Positions 33,114-40,928 of a stretch of 53,671 bases of DNA are shown piece after piece. Within the stretch, counting starts at the first letter, position 1. Each line of letters opens with the position of its first letter. Both the position numbers and the translations under genes were made by a program. This stretch comes from Flavobacteriales bacterium UBA720 (GTDB taxonomy: Bacteria; Bacteroidota; Bacteroidia; Flavobacteriales; Weeksellaceae). The stretch covers positions 1-53,671 of the forward strand of contig DBLQ01000026.1 of NCBI GenBank assembly GCA_002297505.1, given 5' to 3'. Under the pieces are notes generated by a model. The model made no database searches, was not told the origin of the DNA, and worked only from the letters and a program-made list of their open reading frames with translations.

Positions 33114-34151
33114 ATGATGAATGTACACGATAATATTCTTGGTTTGATTGGCAATTCACCGTTAGTCAAGCTAAACCAAGTGACCAAGGACATTCCTGCA
33201 ACAGTATATGCTAAGCTGGAGTCTTATAATCCGGGACATTCTACGAAAGACAGAATCGCGCTGCACATCATAGAAAATGCAGAAAAACAGGGCATCCTGA
33301 AGCCGGATTCTGTGATTGTAGAAACCACTTCTGGCAACACAGGATTTTCCATCGCGATGGTATGCATCGTGAAGGGTTATAAGTGCATCCTGGCCGTGAG
33401 TGACAAGACAAAAGCTGAGAAAATCGCTTACCTGAAAGCGCTTGGTGCCACAGTCTACGTTTGCCCGGCTTCGGTACCGGCAGATGACCCAAGATCCTAT
33501 TACGAGGTAGCGAAAAGAATTGCTAAAGAAACACCCAATTCCGTTTATATCAACCAGTACTTCAACGCTCTGAATATCGACGCGCACTACCAGACCACAG
33601 GCCCTGAAATCTGGAAGCAGACTGAAGGCAAGATCACCCATTTATTTGCCTGCACAGGAACCGGAGGAACACTTTCCGGCTCTGCCAAATATCTGAAAGA
33701 GCAGAATCCTGATATCAAAATCATCGGCGTAGATGCAGACGGATCTATCCTGAAAACCTTTCACGAGACAGGAAAAATCAACAAAACCGAAATCCATCCC
33801 TATCAGATCGAAGGTCTCGGGAAAAATCTGATTCCGGGCGCACTACTTTTTGACATTATTGATGAATATGTAAGGGTTAATGATGAAATGTCAGCTTACA
33901 GAACCCGCGAAATCGCTTTGAAAGAAGCCATCATGGGCGGCTATACCACAGGCGCCGTAACTCAGGCCTTGATACAATATGCTAATTCCCACGAGTTCAA
34001 AGCCGATGATTTGGTGGTTTTGATCTATCCCGATCACGGCTCCAGGTACATTACCAAAGTGTACAGCGACCAATGGATGGAAGAGCAAGGTTTCATCAAC
34101 AATTGTTTTCATAATTACGATGAAGTTTTCAAAACAGAGATCATTGAATAA
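33114..34151 (+). CDS. PLP-dependent cysteine-synthase-like enzyme, candidate cysteate synthase
   Basis: This 345-residue fold-type II PLP enzyme is related to O-acetylserine sulfhydrylase and cystathionine beta-synthase. It has the PLP lysine Lys45 in NPGHSTKDRIA, the substrate loop TTSGNTGFSIA, and the phosphate-binding GTGGTLSG. The GHSTKDR form differs from the ASVKDR of ordinary CysK. Its neighbour is an alpha-oxoamine synthase. In capnine-producing relatives such a pair makes cysteate (from a serine derivative and sulfite) and acylates it. I therefore favour cysteate synthase; plain cysteine synthase or CBS remains possible. ATG at 33114, with an alternative at 33117. Confidence 0.8.
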   Translation: MMNVHDNILGLIGNSPLVKLNQVTKDIPATVYAKLESYNPGHSTKDRIALHIIENAEKQGILKPDSVIVETTSGNTGFSIAMVCIVKGYKCILAVSDKTKAEKIAYLKALGATVYVCPASVPADDPRSYYEVAKRIAKETPNSVYINQYFNALNIDAHYQTTGPEIWKQTEGKITHLFACTGTGGTLSGSAKYLKEQNPDIKIIGVDADGSILKTFHETGKINKTEIHPYQIEGLGKNLIPGALLFDIIDEYVRVNDEMSAYRTREIALKEAIMGGYTTGAVTQALIQYANSHEFKADDLVVLIYPDHGSRYITKVYSDQWMEEQGFINNCFHNYDEVFKTEIIE

Positions 34152-34174
34152 ATTTTTATCCTAATATTTATAAG

Positions 34175-34201
34175 CCTTTTGTAAATACAAAAGGTTTTTT
34201 T
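34175..34201 (+). terminator. Intrinsic terminator between the PLP enzyme genes
   Basis: CCTTTTGTA-AA-TACAAAAGG is followed by seven T. It could lower read-through from the cysteine-synthase-like gene into the acyltransferase gene 30 bp further on. Confidence 0.88.
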
Positions 34202-34230
34202 AATACAATCAAAAAATATCAGTTAGAAAA

Positions 34231-35502
34231 ATGGACATTTTTGAAAGAATAAAACAGAATCCGGGTCCTCTGGGCCAGTTTGCAGACTATGGCGAAGGCT
34301 ACTATATTTTCCCAAGACTAGAAGGACCAATTGGTCCCAGAATGAAATTCCAGGGAAAAGATGTTATATTTTGGAGTGCCAATGATTACTTGGGAATGTG
34401 TAACCATCCCGAAGTGTTGGAAGCCGATGCCAAGGCCGCTGCGGAATACGGCATGTTTTATCCGATGGGAGCCAGAGCCATGTCCGGGGAGACTGAACAG
34501 CATCTGCAGCTGGAAAAGGAATTGGCAGAGTTTGTTCAGAAAGATTCTGCGTACCTTCTCAATTTCGGCTACCAGGGAATGGTATCTTGCATTGATGCAT
34601 TGGTTTCCCGAAATGACGTCATCGTTTATGATGTAGATTCCCACGCCTGTATCGTAGATGGTGTTAGGCTCCACGCCGGCAAACGTTTTACTTATAAGCA
34701 TAACGATATCGAGAGCTTTGAAAAAAACTTAATTAGAGCTCAGAAAGTAACCGAAGAAACCGGCGGCGGAATTTTAGTCATTACCGAAGGCGTTTTCGGG
34801 ATGAGAGGACAACAAGGTAAATTGAAAGAGATCTGCGCTCTGAAAGACAAATATAAATTCAGAATCCTGGTGGACGATGCCCACGGATTCGGCACACTAG
34901 GGAAGACTGGTGCCGGCGCTGGCGAAGAGCAAGGCTGTCAGGATCAGATCGATGTTTACTTTTCTACGTTTGCCAAGTCCATGGCAGGCTTCGGTGCATT
35001 TCTGGCAGGAGATAAAGAAATCATCCGTTACCTGAAGTTCAACCTGAGATCTCAGATTTTTGCCAAATCTCTGACAATGCCTATGGTAATCGGCGGTTTG
35101 AAGCGATTAGAACTGTTGAGAACAAGACCAGAAATCAAAGCTAAGCTTTGGGAAAATGTTGAAAAACTTCAGGGAGGACTGAGAAAAATCGGGTATAATC
35201 TAGGTGATACCAATACCTGCGTAACGCCGGTTTTCATTCAGGGAACGCCCGTCGAAGCCACTTTGTTAGTTAAGGAATTGAGAGAAGACTATGGTATTTT
35301 TACCTCCGTAGTCGTTTATCCGGTGATTCCGAAAGGGATGATTTTGCTAAGGTTGATCCCAACAGCGTCACACACGGACGCCGAAATCGACGAAACGCTT
35401 GCCGCGTTTGAATCCATTTACAATAAACTGTCGAGCGGTTATTACAAAGAGGCTGAGGCTAAGCTTCTGAAAGAACAAAATCTGGAATTCAAGCCGATTT
35501 AA
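34231..35502 (+). CDS. Alpha-oxoamine synthase, candidate cysteate/serine fatty acyltransferase
   Basis: This 423-residue PLP enzyme belongs to the serine palmitoyltransferase / KBL / ALAS family, which joins an acyl-CoA or acyl-ACP to an amino acid with loss of CO2. Visible residues are His138 stacking on PLP (DSHACIVDG), Asp215 and His218 in LVDDAHGFG and Schiff-base Lys249 in FSTFAKSMAG. Next to a cysteate-synthase-like gene, the best reading is the cysteate acyltransferase that makes 3-ketocapnine for sulfonolipids. A true serine palmitoyltransferase is the alternative. Sequence alone does not choose the amino-acid substrate. Confidence 0.85.
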   Translation: MDIFERIKQNPGPLGQFADYGEGYYIFPRLEGPIGPRMKFQGKDVIFWSANDYLGMCNHPEVLEADAKAAAEYGMFYPMGARAMSGETEQHLQLEKELAEFVQKDSAYLLNFGYQGMVSCIDALVSRNDVIVYDVDSHACIVDGVRLHAGKRFTYKHNDIESFEKNLIRAQKVTEETGGGILVITEGVFGMRGQQGKLKEICALKDKYKFRILVDDAHGFGTLGKTGAGAGEEQGCQDQIDVYFSTFAKSMAGFGAFLAGDKEIIRYLKFNLRSQIFAKSLTMPMVIGGLKRLELLRTRPEIKAKLWENVEKLQGGLRKIGYNLGDTNTCVTPVFIQGTPVEATLLVKELREDYGIFTSVVVYPVIPKGMILLRLIPTASHTDAEIDETLAAFESIYNKLSSGYYKEAEAKLLKEQNLEFKPI

Positions 35503-35525
35503 TCTGAAAATAGAAATCATATTAT

Positions 35526-35556
35526 AAACTCCTCAGTTATTCTGGGGAGTTTTTTA
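35526..35556 (+). terminator. Intrinsic terminator after the acyltransferase gene
   Basis: AACTCCTCAG-TTATT-CTGGGGAGTT is followed by six T. Confidence 0.9.
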
Positions 35557-35977
35557 TTAGTTATGTAATATTTTAAGTGAGCTCAATCAAAATAAATGTT
35601 TTGACATTAAAATATAGAAACAATTTAACAATTTTAACATTAAGCTGATATTGCATAAAGCTTTGATTGAGCGAACAATATGTCCAAAAGTCTAAAATCA
35701 CACCAATATTTTTTGTTAAAATTAAATTTAAGGCAATTTTTACGAATTCCGTAATCTACTTCTTAGAAGGCGATAAGGAAAGATCACTCCATTAGCAATG
35801 TTAAAATTTTTAACATTTGACCAAAATTTACTTCCTTTTTTAAATTATCTAAATCATTTAAATCATTGATTTATAATAATATAATCAATTTTTACTCTTA
35901 AACGTTAAAGAATTTTAACATAATTTTGAGTTAAAAGTAGCTTAGGATACTACAAGGCAGTTAATTAATACTAATTT
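35557..35977. other. AT-rich noncoding region with repeated TTTTAACAT motifs
   Basis: About 420 bp without a gene. TTTTAACAT or TTAACATT occurs several times, including the palindrome TGTTAAAATTTTTAACA near 35799-35816 and further half-sites near 35631-35642 and 35910-35922. No cloverleaf, conserved RNA or reading frame was recognised. The motifs may be regulator binding sites for the downstream glucosaminidase gene, which is inference. Confidence 0.4.
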
Positions 35978-36009
35978 TTTGACAGCGTGGAGATTAACCT
36001 ATAGTTTTG
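35978..36009 (+). promoter_or_regulatory. Promoter for the glucosaminidase gene
   Basis: TTTG (35978-35981), 20 bases, TAGTTTTG (36002-36009) is an exact Bacteroidota -33/-7 promoter. It overlaps the TTG-initiated longer frame at 35979 and so fixes the start at ATG 36027. Confidence 0.8.
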
Positions 36010-36026
36010 CGTCAAATTTAATATTT

Positions 36027-36482
36027 ATGAAACATTTTAAGTCTTTAAAATTGGCCGTCATAAGTGTAGTTTTGATTTTAATTTCTGCCAATTTAAATGC
36101 GCAAAAAAGCTATATTTCGCAAAATAAACAAATTGCAGACCACCTGTCAAAAGAATACGGAATCCCAAGTTCTATTATCCTTGCCGTAGCGGTGGTAGAA
36201 TCGGGTGCCGGAACCAGCAAAAACAGCAAGACACTTAATAACCATTTCGGAATCGTCGGAAAAAATCCGGTAAGCTCTTCCAAATACAAATACTTCGAAT
36301 CCGTCCAGGCCAGCTACAGAGCATTCTGCGAACTGCTCTCATCCAAAAAATACTATCTCAAGCTCAAAGGCAGCGAAAATCACACAGACTGGATCTCTGC
36401 CATCGCCAAAGCAGGCTATTCTACCCAGCCTAAAGAGTGGATGCGGAGAATCAATCTTATCATTAATAAATTTAATCTCTAA
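36027..36482 (+). CDS. Secreted glucosaminidase-domain protein
   Basis: This 151-residue protein has a signal peptide (MKHFKSLKLAVISVVLILISANLNAQ) and one N-acetylglucosaminidase/FlgJ-like domain. The catalytic-type glutamate lies in AVAVVESGAGTS, followed by NHFGIVGK, FESVQASYRAFCELL and IAKAGYSTQPKEW. It should cut or bind peptidoglycan in the periplasm. Its length fits a minimal domain without LysM repeats. It lies immediately upstream of the SGNH/MBOAT genes, which fits an envelope-polymer locus. Confidence 0.9.
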   Translation: MKHFKSLKLAVISVVLILISANLNAQKSYISQNKQIADHLSKEYGIPSSIILAVAVVESGAGTSKNSKTLNNHFGIVGKNPVSSSKYKYFESVQASYRAFCELLSSKKYYLKLKGSENHTDWISAIAKAGYSTQPKEWMRRINLIINKFNL

Positions 36483-36495
36483 TCGTTTTTTGTAA

Positions 36496-36503
36496 TATCT
36501 TTG
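36496..36503 (+). promoter_or_regulatory. -7 element before the TTG-started SGNH gene
   Basis: TATCTTTG matches TAnnTTTG, 29 bp before the TTG start. It shows the SGNH-MBOAT pair can be transcribed apart from the glucosaminidase. Confidence 0.55.
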
Positions 36504-36532
36504 CGGAATAAACGCACAAATAGATATCAGCC

Positions 36533-37858
36533 TTGGAGAATAAGAATAAAAGGGTGTTTTTACTTACCCTTTTTTGCTTCCTACTGTATTTTTTTACGAG
36601 TATCATATTTCAGGTTTTCGGCTTCAGCTGGAAACCTTTTGACCGTATCAACCTGATTGCGGACATCTTCCCGCGCCATGAGCCTTCAGAAGATGCTGCG
36701 CGGAAAACGCTTGTCGTAAAGGTAAAGCCTCAACAGGATTTTGAGCTTTACAAGCAAGGCAACCTCATCACCAACTTTTATAAAAATGATTCGGCTGTGC
36801 TTCCCAATTTTCTGGAGAAACTCCAAAAATTGAAGAACGGCGAAAAAATTAAAATCAGAATCGCTTACTTTGGCGATAGTATGATCGAAGGTGACTTGCT
36901 GACGCAAACACTGAGAAAGGCGCTTCAGAACGAGTACGGAGGTTCGGGTGTGGGATATATTCCGATTTATTCCAATGTATCATCTTTCCGCCAGACTGCC
37001 AGCTGCAAAGCTTCGGGTTGGGATGATGTCAACTTCAAAACCAAAGATGCTAGGAACCTGTACTTCTCCGGTCATAAATTCTTTGGTAAAGGCTCTGGAA
37101 CCTACACCGATAAAACTATCAAAGACTCTGTGGCACAAATACAGAAATCGATCATTTACGGAAAATGTGACCACAGTAACCTCTACTTTAACGGTGAAAA
37201 TCTAAATCTGACAGGTGAAGACCTTGTCAATAGAAAAGTTCTCTCCAATGACAATTCCCATTCTGTAAGCATCAAATCTACTGGAGTTTCCGGAGCACTT
37301 TACGGCCTCAGTTTCGAAAGCGAAAGCGGCATTTTTGTCGATAATTTTTCTTTCCGCGGCATTACCGGCGTTGAACTCAAAAAGCTGGACGAAGATTTTA
37401 TTAAATCCATACAGAAAGCCAATCATTATGATTTGATCGTGTTCCAATATGGTGTTAATCTTCTTTTCCGACCTAATGACACCGATTATAGTCATTATGT
37501 CAAAATGATGTCGCCCGTTCTCAAAAAATTCAAACAAAGCCTTCCTGACGCCGAATTCCTGATTGTAAGCTCAGCCGACCGCGCTTTCCGCTATAATGAT
37601 GAGTACAAATCTGCCATAGGTCTTCCCAATCTTCTTGAATCCCAGGCGAAGCTGGCTCTGGACAATGGTTGTGCGTTTTATAACCAGTTCGCGACGATGG
37701 GTGGCACCAACTCTATTGTAAAATGGGCCACAGAAAATCCGCCGCTAGCCAATAAGGATTACGTCCATCCCAACGCCAAAGGCGCAGACATATTGGGCGA
37801 AAAGCTCTTTGAGGCGATCCAGAAAGAATACAAGAAATATAACAATAGGAAACATTAA
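36533..37858 (+). CDS. SGNH/GDSL hydrolase with N-terminal membrane anchor
   Basis: This 441-residue protein starts at TTG (36533). An in-frame stop lies 10-12 bases upstream, and the next methionine is far inside the domain. A cytoplasmic MENKNKR is followed by one membrane helix (residues ~8-30), so the domain faces the periplasm. Block I is AYFGDSMIEGD (Ser116), then VFQYGVN (block III with Asn) and DYVHPNAKGADILGE (Asp-x-x-His). It is 2 bp from the MBOAT gene, so the pair should work together: MBOAT brings an acyl group across the membrane and SGNH transfers or removes it. Confidence 0.9.
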   Translation: MENKNKRVFLLTLFCFLLYFFTSIIFQVFGFSWKPFDRINLIADIFPRHEPSEDAARKTLVVKVKPQQDFELYKQGNLITNFYKNDSAVLPNFLEKLQKLKNGEKIKIRIAYFGDSMIEGDLLTQTLRKALQNEYGGSGVGYIPIYSNVSSFRQTASCKASGWDDVNFKTKDARNLYFSGHKFFGKGSGTYTDKTIKDSVAQIQKSIIYGKCDHSNLYFNGENLNLTGEDLVNRKVLSNDNSHSVSIKSTGVSGALYGLSFESESGIFVDNFSFRGITGVELKKLDEDFIKSIQKANHYDLIVFQYGVNLLFRPNDTDYSHYVKMMSPVLKKFKQSLPDAEFLIVSSADRAFRYNDEYKSAIGLPNLLESQAKLALDNGCAFYNQFATMGGTNSIVKWATENPPLANKDYVHPNAKGADILGEKLFEAIQKEYKKYNNRKH

Positions 37859-37860
37859 CG

Positions 37861-39516
37861 ATGTTGCAACAATTTTTTTCAAGTTTTGATTGGAGCAGTT
37901 TCTTGCAACAATTTTTGTATGACAGCAAAAATCCTTTGCTGTTTAACAATGGATTCTTTGTCTATTTTTTCTTTCTCTTTATCGTCTTGTTCTACCTGCT
38001 TCGCAACAGGCCGGCTGCCAGACGCTATATGTTCTGCCTGTTTTCACTTTACTTTTTTTATAAGGCCAGCGGTGCGTTTGTTTTGCTTGTGATTGCCGCA
38101 GCCGTCATTGACTTTGTGATCTCCAATGCCATCTACAGAACACCAAAGTCTCTGAACAAAAAAATACTTCTGATTTTCAGTATCGTCTTTAATCTTGGCA
38201 TTTTGATCTTTTTCAAGTACACCAATTTTTTCATTTCGGTGTCCAATGATTTGTTTGCGACGCATTTTAATCCGCTCAATATTCTTTTGCCGGTCGGGAT
38301 TTCATTTTTTACATTTGAAAATCTGAGCTATACGATTGATGTGTATCGAGGTGACTTTAAACCGGCCACCAAATTTTCCGACTACCTTTTGTTCCTTTCA
38401 TTTTTCCCAAAATTGGTAATGGGACCCATCGTCAGGGCGCACGATTTTGTACCGCAAATTAATCAGCCTTACGTCATTACCAATCAGGACTTTGCCAAAG
38501 GATTTTACCTGATCATTTCCGGACTGATCAAGAAACTGGTGATTTCTGATTATATTACGCTGAACCTCGTCAATTACATTTTTGACAATCCATCGCTTCA
38601 CGTCGGAGTTGAAAACCTGATGGCCATCTATGGCTACGCTATGGTGATTTATTGCGATTTCAGTGGTTATAGTGATGTCACCATTGGGATCGCATTGTGG
38701 TTGGGCTTCAAGATTCCCACCAACTTCCTGTCGCCGTATCAGAGTAACAGCATCACGATGTTCTGGAGACGCTGGCACATTTCCCTCTCCTCGTGGCTCC
38801 GGGATTACCTGTATATCCCTCTCGGTGGTAACAGGAATGCAACGGTGGCGTCTTATATTTTCGTGATTCTTTTTCTGGCAGGTGTTTTCTTTTCTTCGCA
38901 TCAGCTGTTTCAGTTGTCCTATCTCTGGTCAGGCATTGTGACCGCTACAATTCTGCTGATTTTTCTTCTGCCTTCAATCATCACCAAAAATTCCAAAGGC
39001 GTTGCTGCTAACTTTAACCTGCTCACCACGATGCTACTGGGCGGTTTCTGGCACGGTGCCAGCTGGAATTTCATCATATGGGGCGCTATGCACGGCGTGG
39101 CCCTAGGAATCCATAAAATCTGGACAATGCTCACAGGAAAAGCATTGGCAGGGTTTAACAATTCTAAGATTTATAACGGATTAATGGTCTTGGTCACCTT
39201 CCATTTTGTCTGTTTTGCGTGGATTTTCTTCAAAGCGCAGGATTTTGAAACTGCAATGGCGATGATCCATCAGATTGCCTATAACTTTGACGCCAATGCC
39301 TGGCTTCCGTTTTATGACAACTACAAAGAAGTGATTTGGATGATCGCTTTTGCAATGGTCATTCACTTCATTCCGGATGATTTTGCAGATAAAGTGGTGA
39401 GCCGCTTCGGGAACGTTTCTATGGTTTATTACATCCTGATTTTCTTCGGATTTTTAATTCTCTACGGCTTCTTCAAATCTTCCGAACAGGTGATGCCTAT
39501 CTATCTACAATTTTAG
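37861..39516 (+). CDS. MBOAT O-acyltransferase (AlgI/PatA/DltB-like)
   Basis: This 551-residue membrane protein has about a dozen helices and the MBOAT core. PVGISFFTFENLSYTIDVYRGDFKPA and SFFPKLVMGPIVRA are typical. The catalytic region shows FWRRWHISLSSWLRDYLYIPLGGNR and LLGGFWHGASWNFIIWGAMHG with both conserved histidines. MBOAT proteins of this type carry acetyl groups across the inner membrane for O-acetylation of alginate, peptidoglycan or other glycans. The two flanking SGNH proteins are the usual partners. Its last 20 bases overlap the convergent SGNH gene. Confidence 0.94.
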   Translation: MLQQFFSSFDWSSFLQQFLYDSKNPLLFNNGFFVYFFFLFIVLFYLLRNRPAARRYMFCLFSLYFFYKASGAFVLLVIAAAVIDFVISNAIYRTPKSLNKKILLIFSIVFNLGILIFFKYTNFFISVSNDLFATHFNPLNILLPVGISFFTFENLSYTIDVYRGDFKPATKFSDYLLFLSFFPKLVMGPIVRAHDFVPQINQPYVITNQDFAKGFYLIISGLIKKLVISDYITLNLVNYIFDNPSLHVGVENLMAIYGYAMVIYCDFSGYSDVTIGIALWLGFKIPTNFLSPYQSNSITMFWRRWHISLSSWLRDYLYIPLGGNRNATVASYIFVILFLAGVFFSSHQLFQLSYLWSGIVTATILLIFLLPSIITKNSKGVAANFNLLTTMLLGGFWHGASWNFIIWGAMHGVALGIHKIWTMLTGKALAGFNNSKIYNGLMVLVTFHFVCFAWIFFKAQDFETAMAMIHQIAYNFDANAWLPFYDNYKEVIWMIAFAMVIHFIPDDFADKVVSRFGNVSMVYYILIFFGFLILYGFFKSSEQVMPIYLQF

Positions 39517-40831
39517 AATTCTGAAGTGCTTTCCAGATGAGTTCGCCCTGTTCTACATAGCCATCTTTCTGAAAATGTACGCCATCGCCACTGGCAACTT
39601 TTCTTTTCAGAGCTTTCTGGAAATAACCTCGTCCTCCGGTGGCATCATACTGATTGAGAAATGCAACATTGTTCAGTTTTGCTGCTTCCTGAATCCAGCC
39701 GACAATGGTTTTGGTCTTATCCGGTTTTAGGTTATTATCCGTTGGTGCAATCAGTAAAACCGGTAACTGCGGATTGGCATTTCGGAAGGCATCAATCAGA
39801 TTCCTGATATTAGCTTGAAAAGTTTCCTTGGTGATGGTACTCAGCGCTTCATTCGTTCCCAATGAGATAATCAACACATCTGGATTGGTATTCTTAAGTT
39901 CTTTGACCTGAATCGGATATTTTAAATAATCCGCATAGGTAGCACCGTTGATGCCCACGCTATTCAGCACCACGCCACTTTTTGCCTGACTGTTCAGAAA
40001 CTGGAATCCGTAGAGGATGTTTCCTTTTGCGGCATTGGTTTTCAGAATGAATTGTCTGGTTGGTTTCGGAAAATCAAAAACAGTTTCGTCTCCGGTGTAA
40101 CGGCCTTCGCCAATTAATTGCAGCTGCGATTCAAAATCGGGATTATATTCCGGCGTCACCCGCTCTGCTCTGATTTTCATTCCGGCTTTGGGATTTTTCA
40201 CAGATTCGCCATTCAATTGTAATAATCTTGTGGTAATGGTATTGAATTTGGCCGCCAGTTCCGGATAGGTTTCGCCTTCCTCTACTACGTAATTGACGAT
40301 TTCTTTCTTCTTTTTTACAAATTGACTGAGCGGTTTTGAAGATTGGAAAATGCTGAATGATTCACCATTCATTGCAGCACTTCCGTAAATTTTAACCTGA
40401 TTGAACGCTGCCGAATCCTCATTAAAATCAACCTCTACAAAAGAATCTTTCTGATTACCCATCACAAAGCCCAGTGCACCCATTTCCGGAAACACATCCT
40501 GGTCATAAACCGACCGGAAAGTCACCCAAGCCTGGTTCGAGACTGAAGTATAATCTACCTCTCCGTTGGAATTGGCAATGGCGTACGGAAAAACCAAGCC
40601 TCGGCCCGCATTGCCATATCGAGTTTGAAATTTCTTTCTCAAAACATCTGTCAACCATCCAGACTGGATATGCGAGTCGCCAAGAAATAAAATATTGGTC
40701 ACCGATTCATTGGATTTCAATTTTTCGGTCAGTGGTTTTAGGCTTTCTGCGTTTTCAATGCTTTGAGAAAAGGCCGAAACAGCTATTGCACAAGCTAAGA
40801 TTACGGAGATATTTTTAATTGAACTCCTCAT
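39497..40831 (-). CDS. SGNH/GDSL hydrolase with LysM-like insertion
   Basis: This 444-residue exported protein has a signal peptide (to ~residue 22) and block I ILFLGDSHIQSG (Ser53). Block III is ISLGTNEA, and the catalytic Asp/His is in SGDGVHFQKDGYVEQ. Between blocks I and III, residues ~179-222 read as a LysM-like segment (NYVVEEGETYPELAAKF, then LLQLNG and KAGMKIRA), inside the region that forms the auxiliary beta domain in related proteins. A peptidoglycan-binding insert would point to peptidoglycan as the acylated polymer. It is convergent with, and overlaps by 20 bp, the MBOAT gene. Confidence 0.88.
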   Translation of the reverse strand: MRSSIKNISVILACAIAVSAFSQSIENAESLKPLTEKLKSNESVTNILFLGDSHIQSGWLTDVLRKKFQTRYGNAGRGLVFPYAIANSNGEVDYTSVSNQAWVTFRSVYDQDVFPEMGALGFVMGNQKDSFVEVDFNEDSAAFNQVKIYGSAAMNGESFSIFQSSKPLSQFVKKKKEIVNYVVEEGETYPELAAKFNTITTRLLQLNGESVKNPKAGMKIRAERVTPEYNPDFESQLQLIGEGRYTGDETVFDFPKPTRQFILKTNAAKGNILYGFQFLNSQAKSGVVLNSVGINGATYADYLKYPIQVKELKNTNPDVLIISLGTNEALSTITKETFQANIRNLIDAFRNANPQLPVLLIAPTDNNLKPDKTKTIVGWIQEAAKLNNVAFLNQYDATGGRGYFQKALKRKVASGDGVHFQKDGYVEQGELIWKALQNSKIVDR

Positions 40832-40928
40832 ATATCAATTTCATTTACTTATTTAGAGTGAAAAATCTTATTGATGATTGCAAATCCTTTGTCGGAGATT
40901 TCGGTTTTATGTTGTTCTAAAAGCATCA

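Noticed and set aside
35979..36026. TTG-started extension of the glucosaminidase
   Set aside because: The extension overlaps an exact TTTG-N20-TAGTTTTG promoter and would hide the signal peptide.
38398..38901. Minus-strand frame opposite the MBOAT gene
   Set aside because: It is an antisense shadow of a protein with all MBOAT motifs intact.
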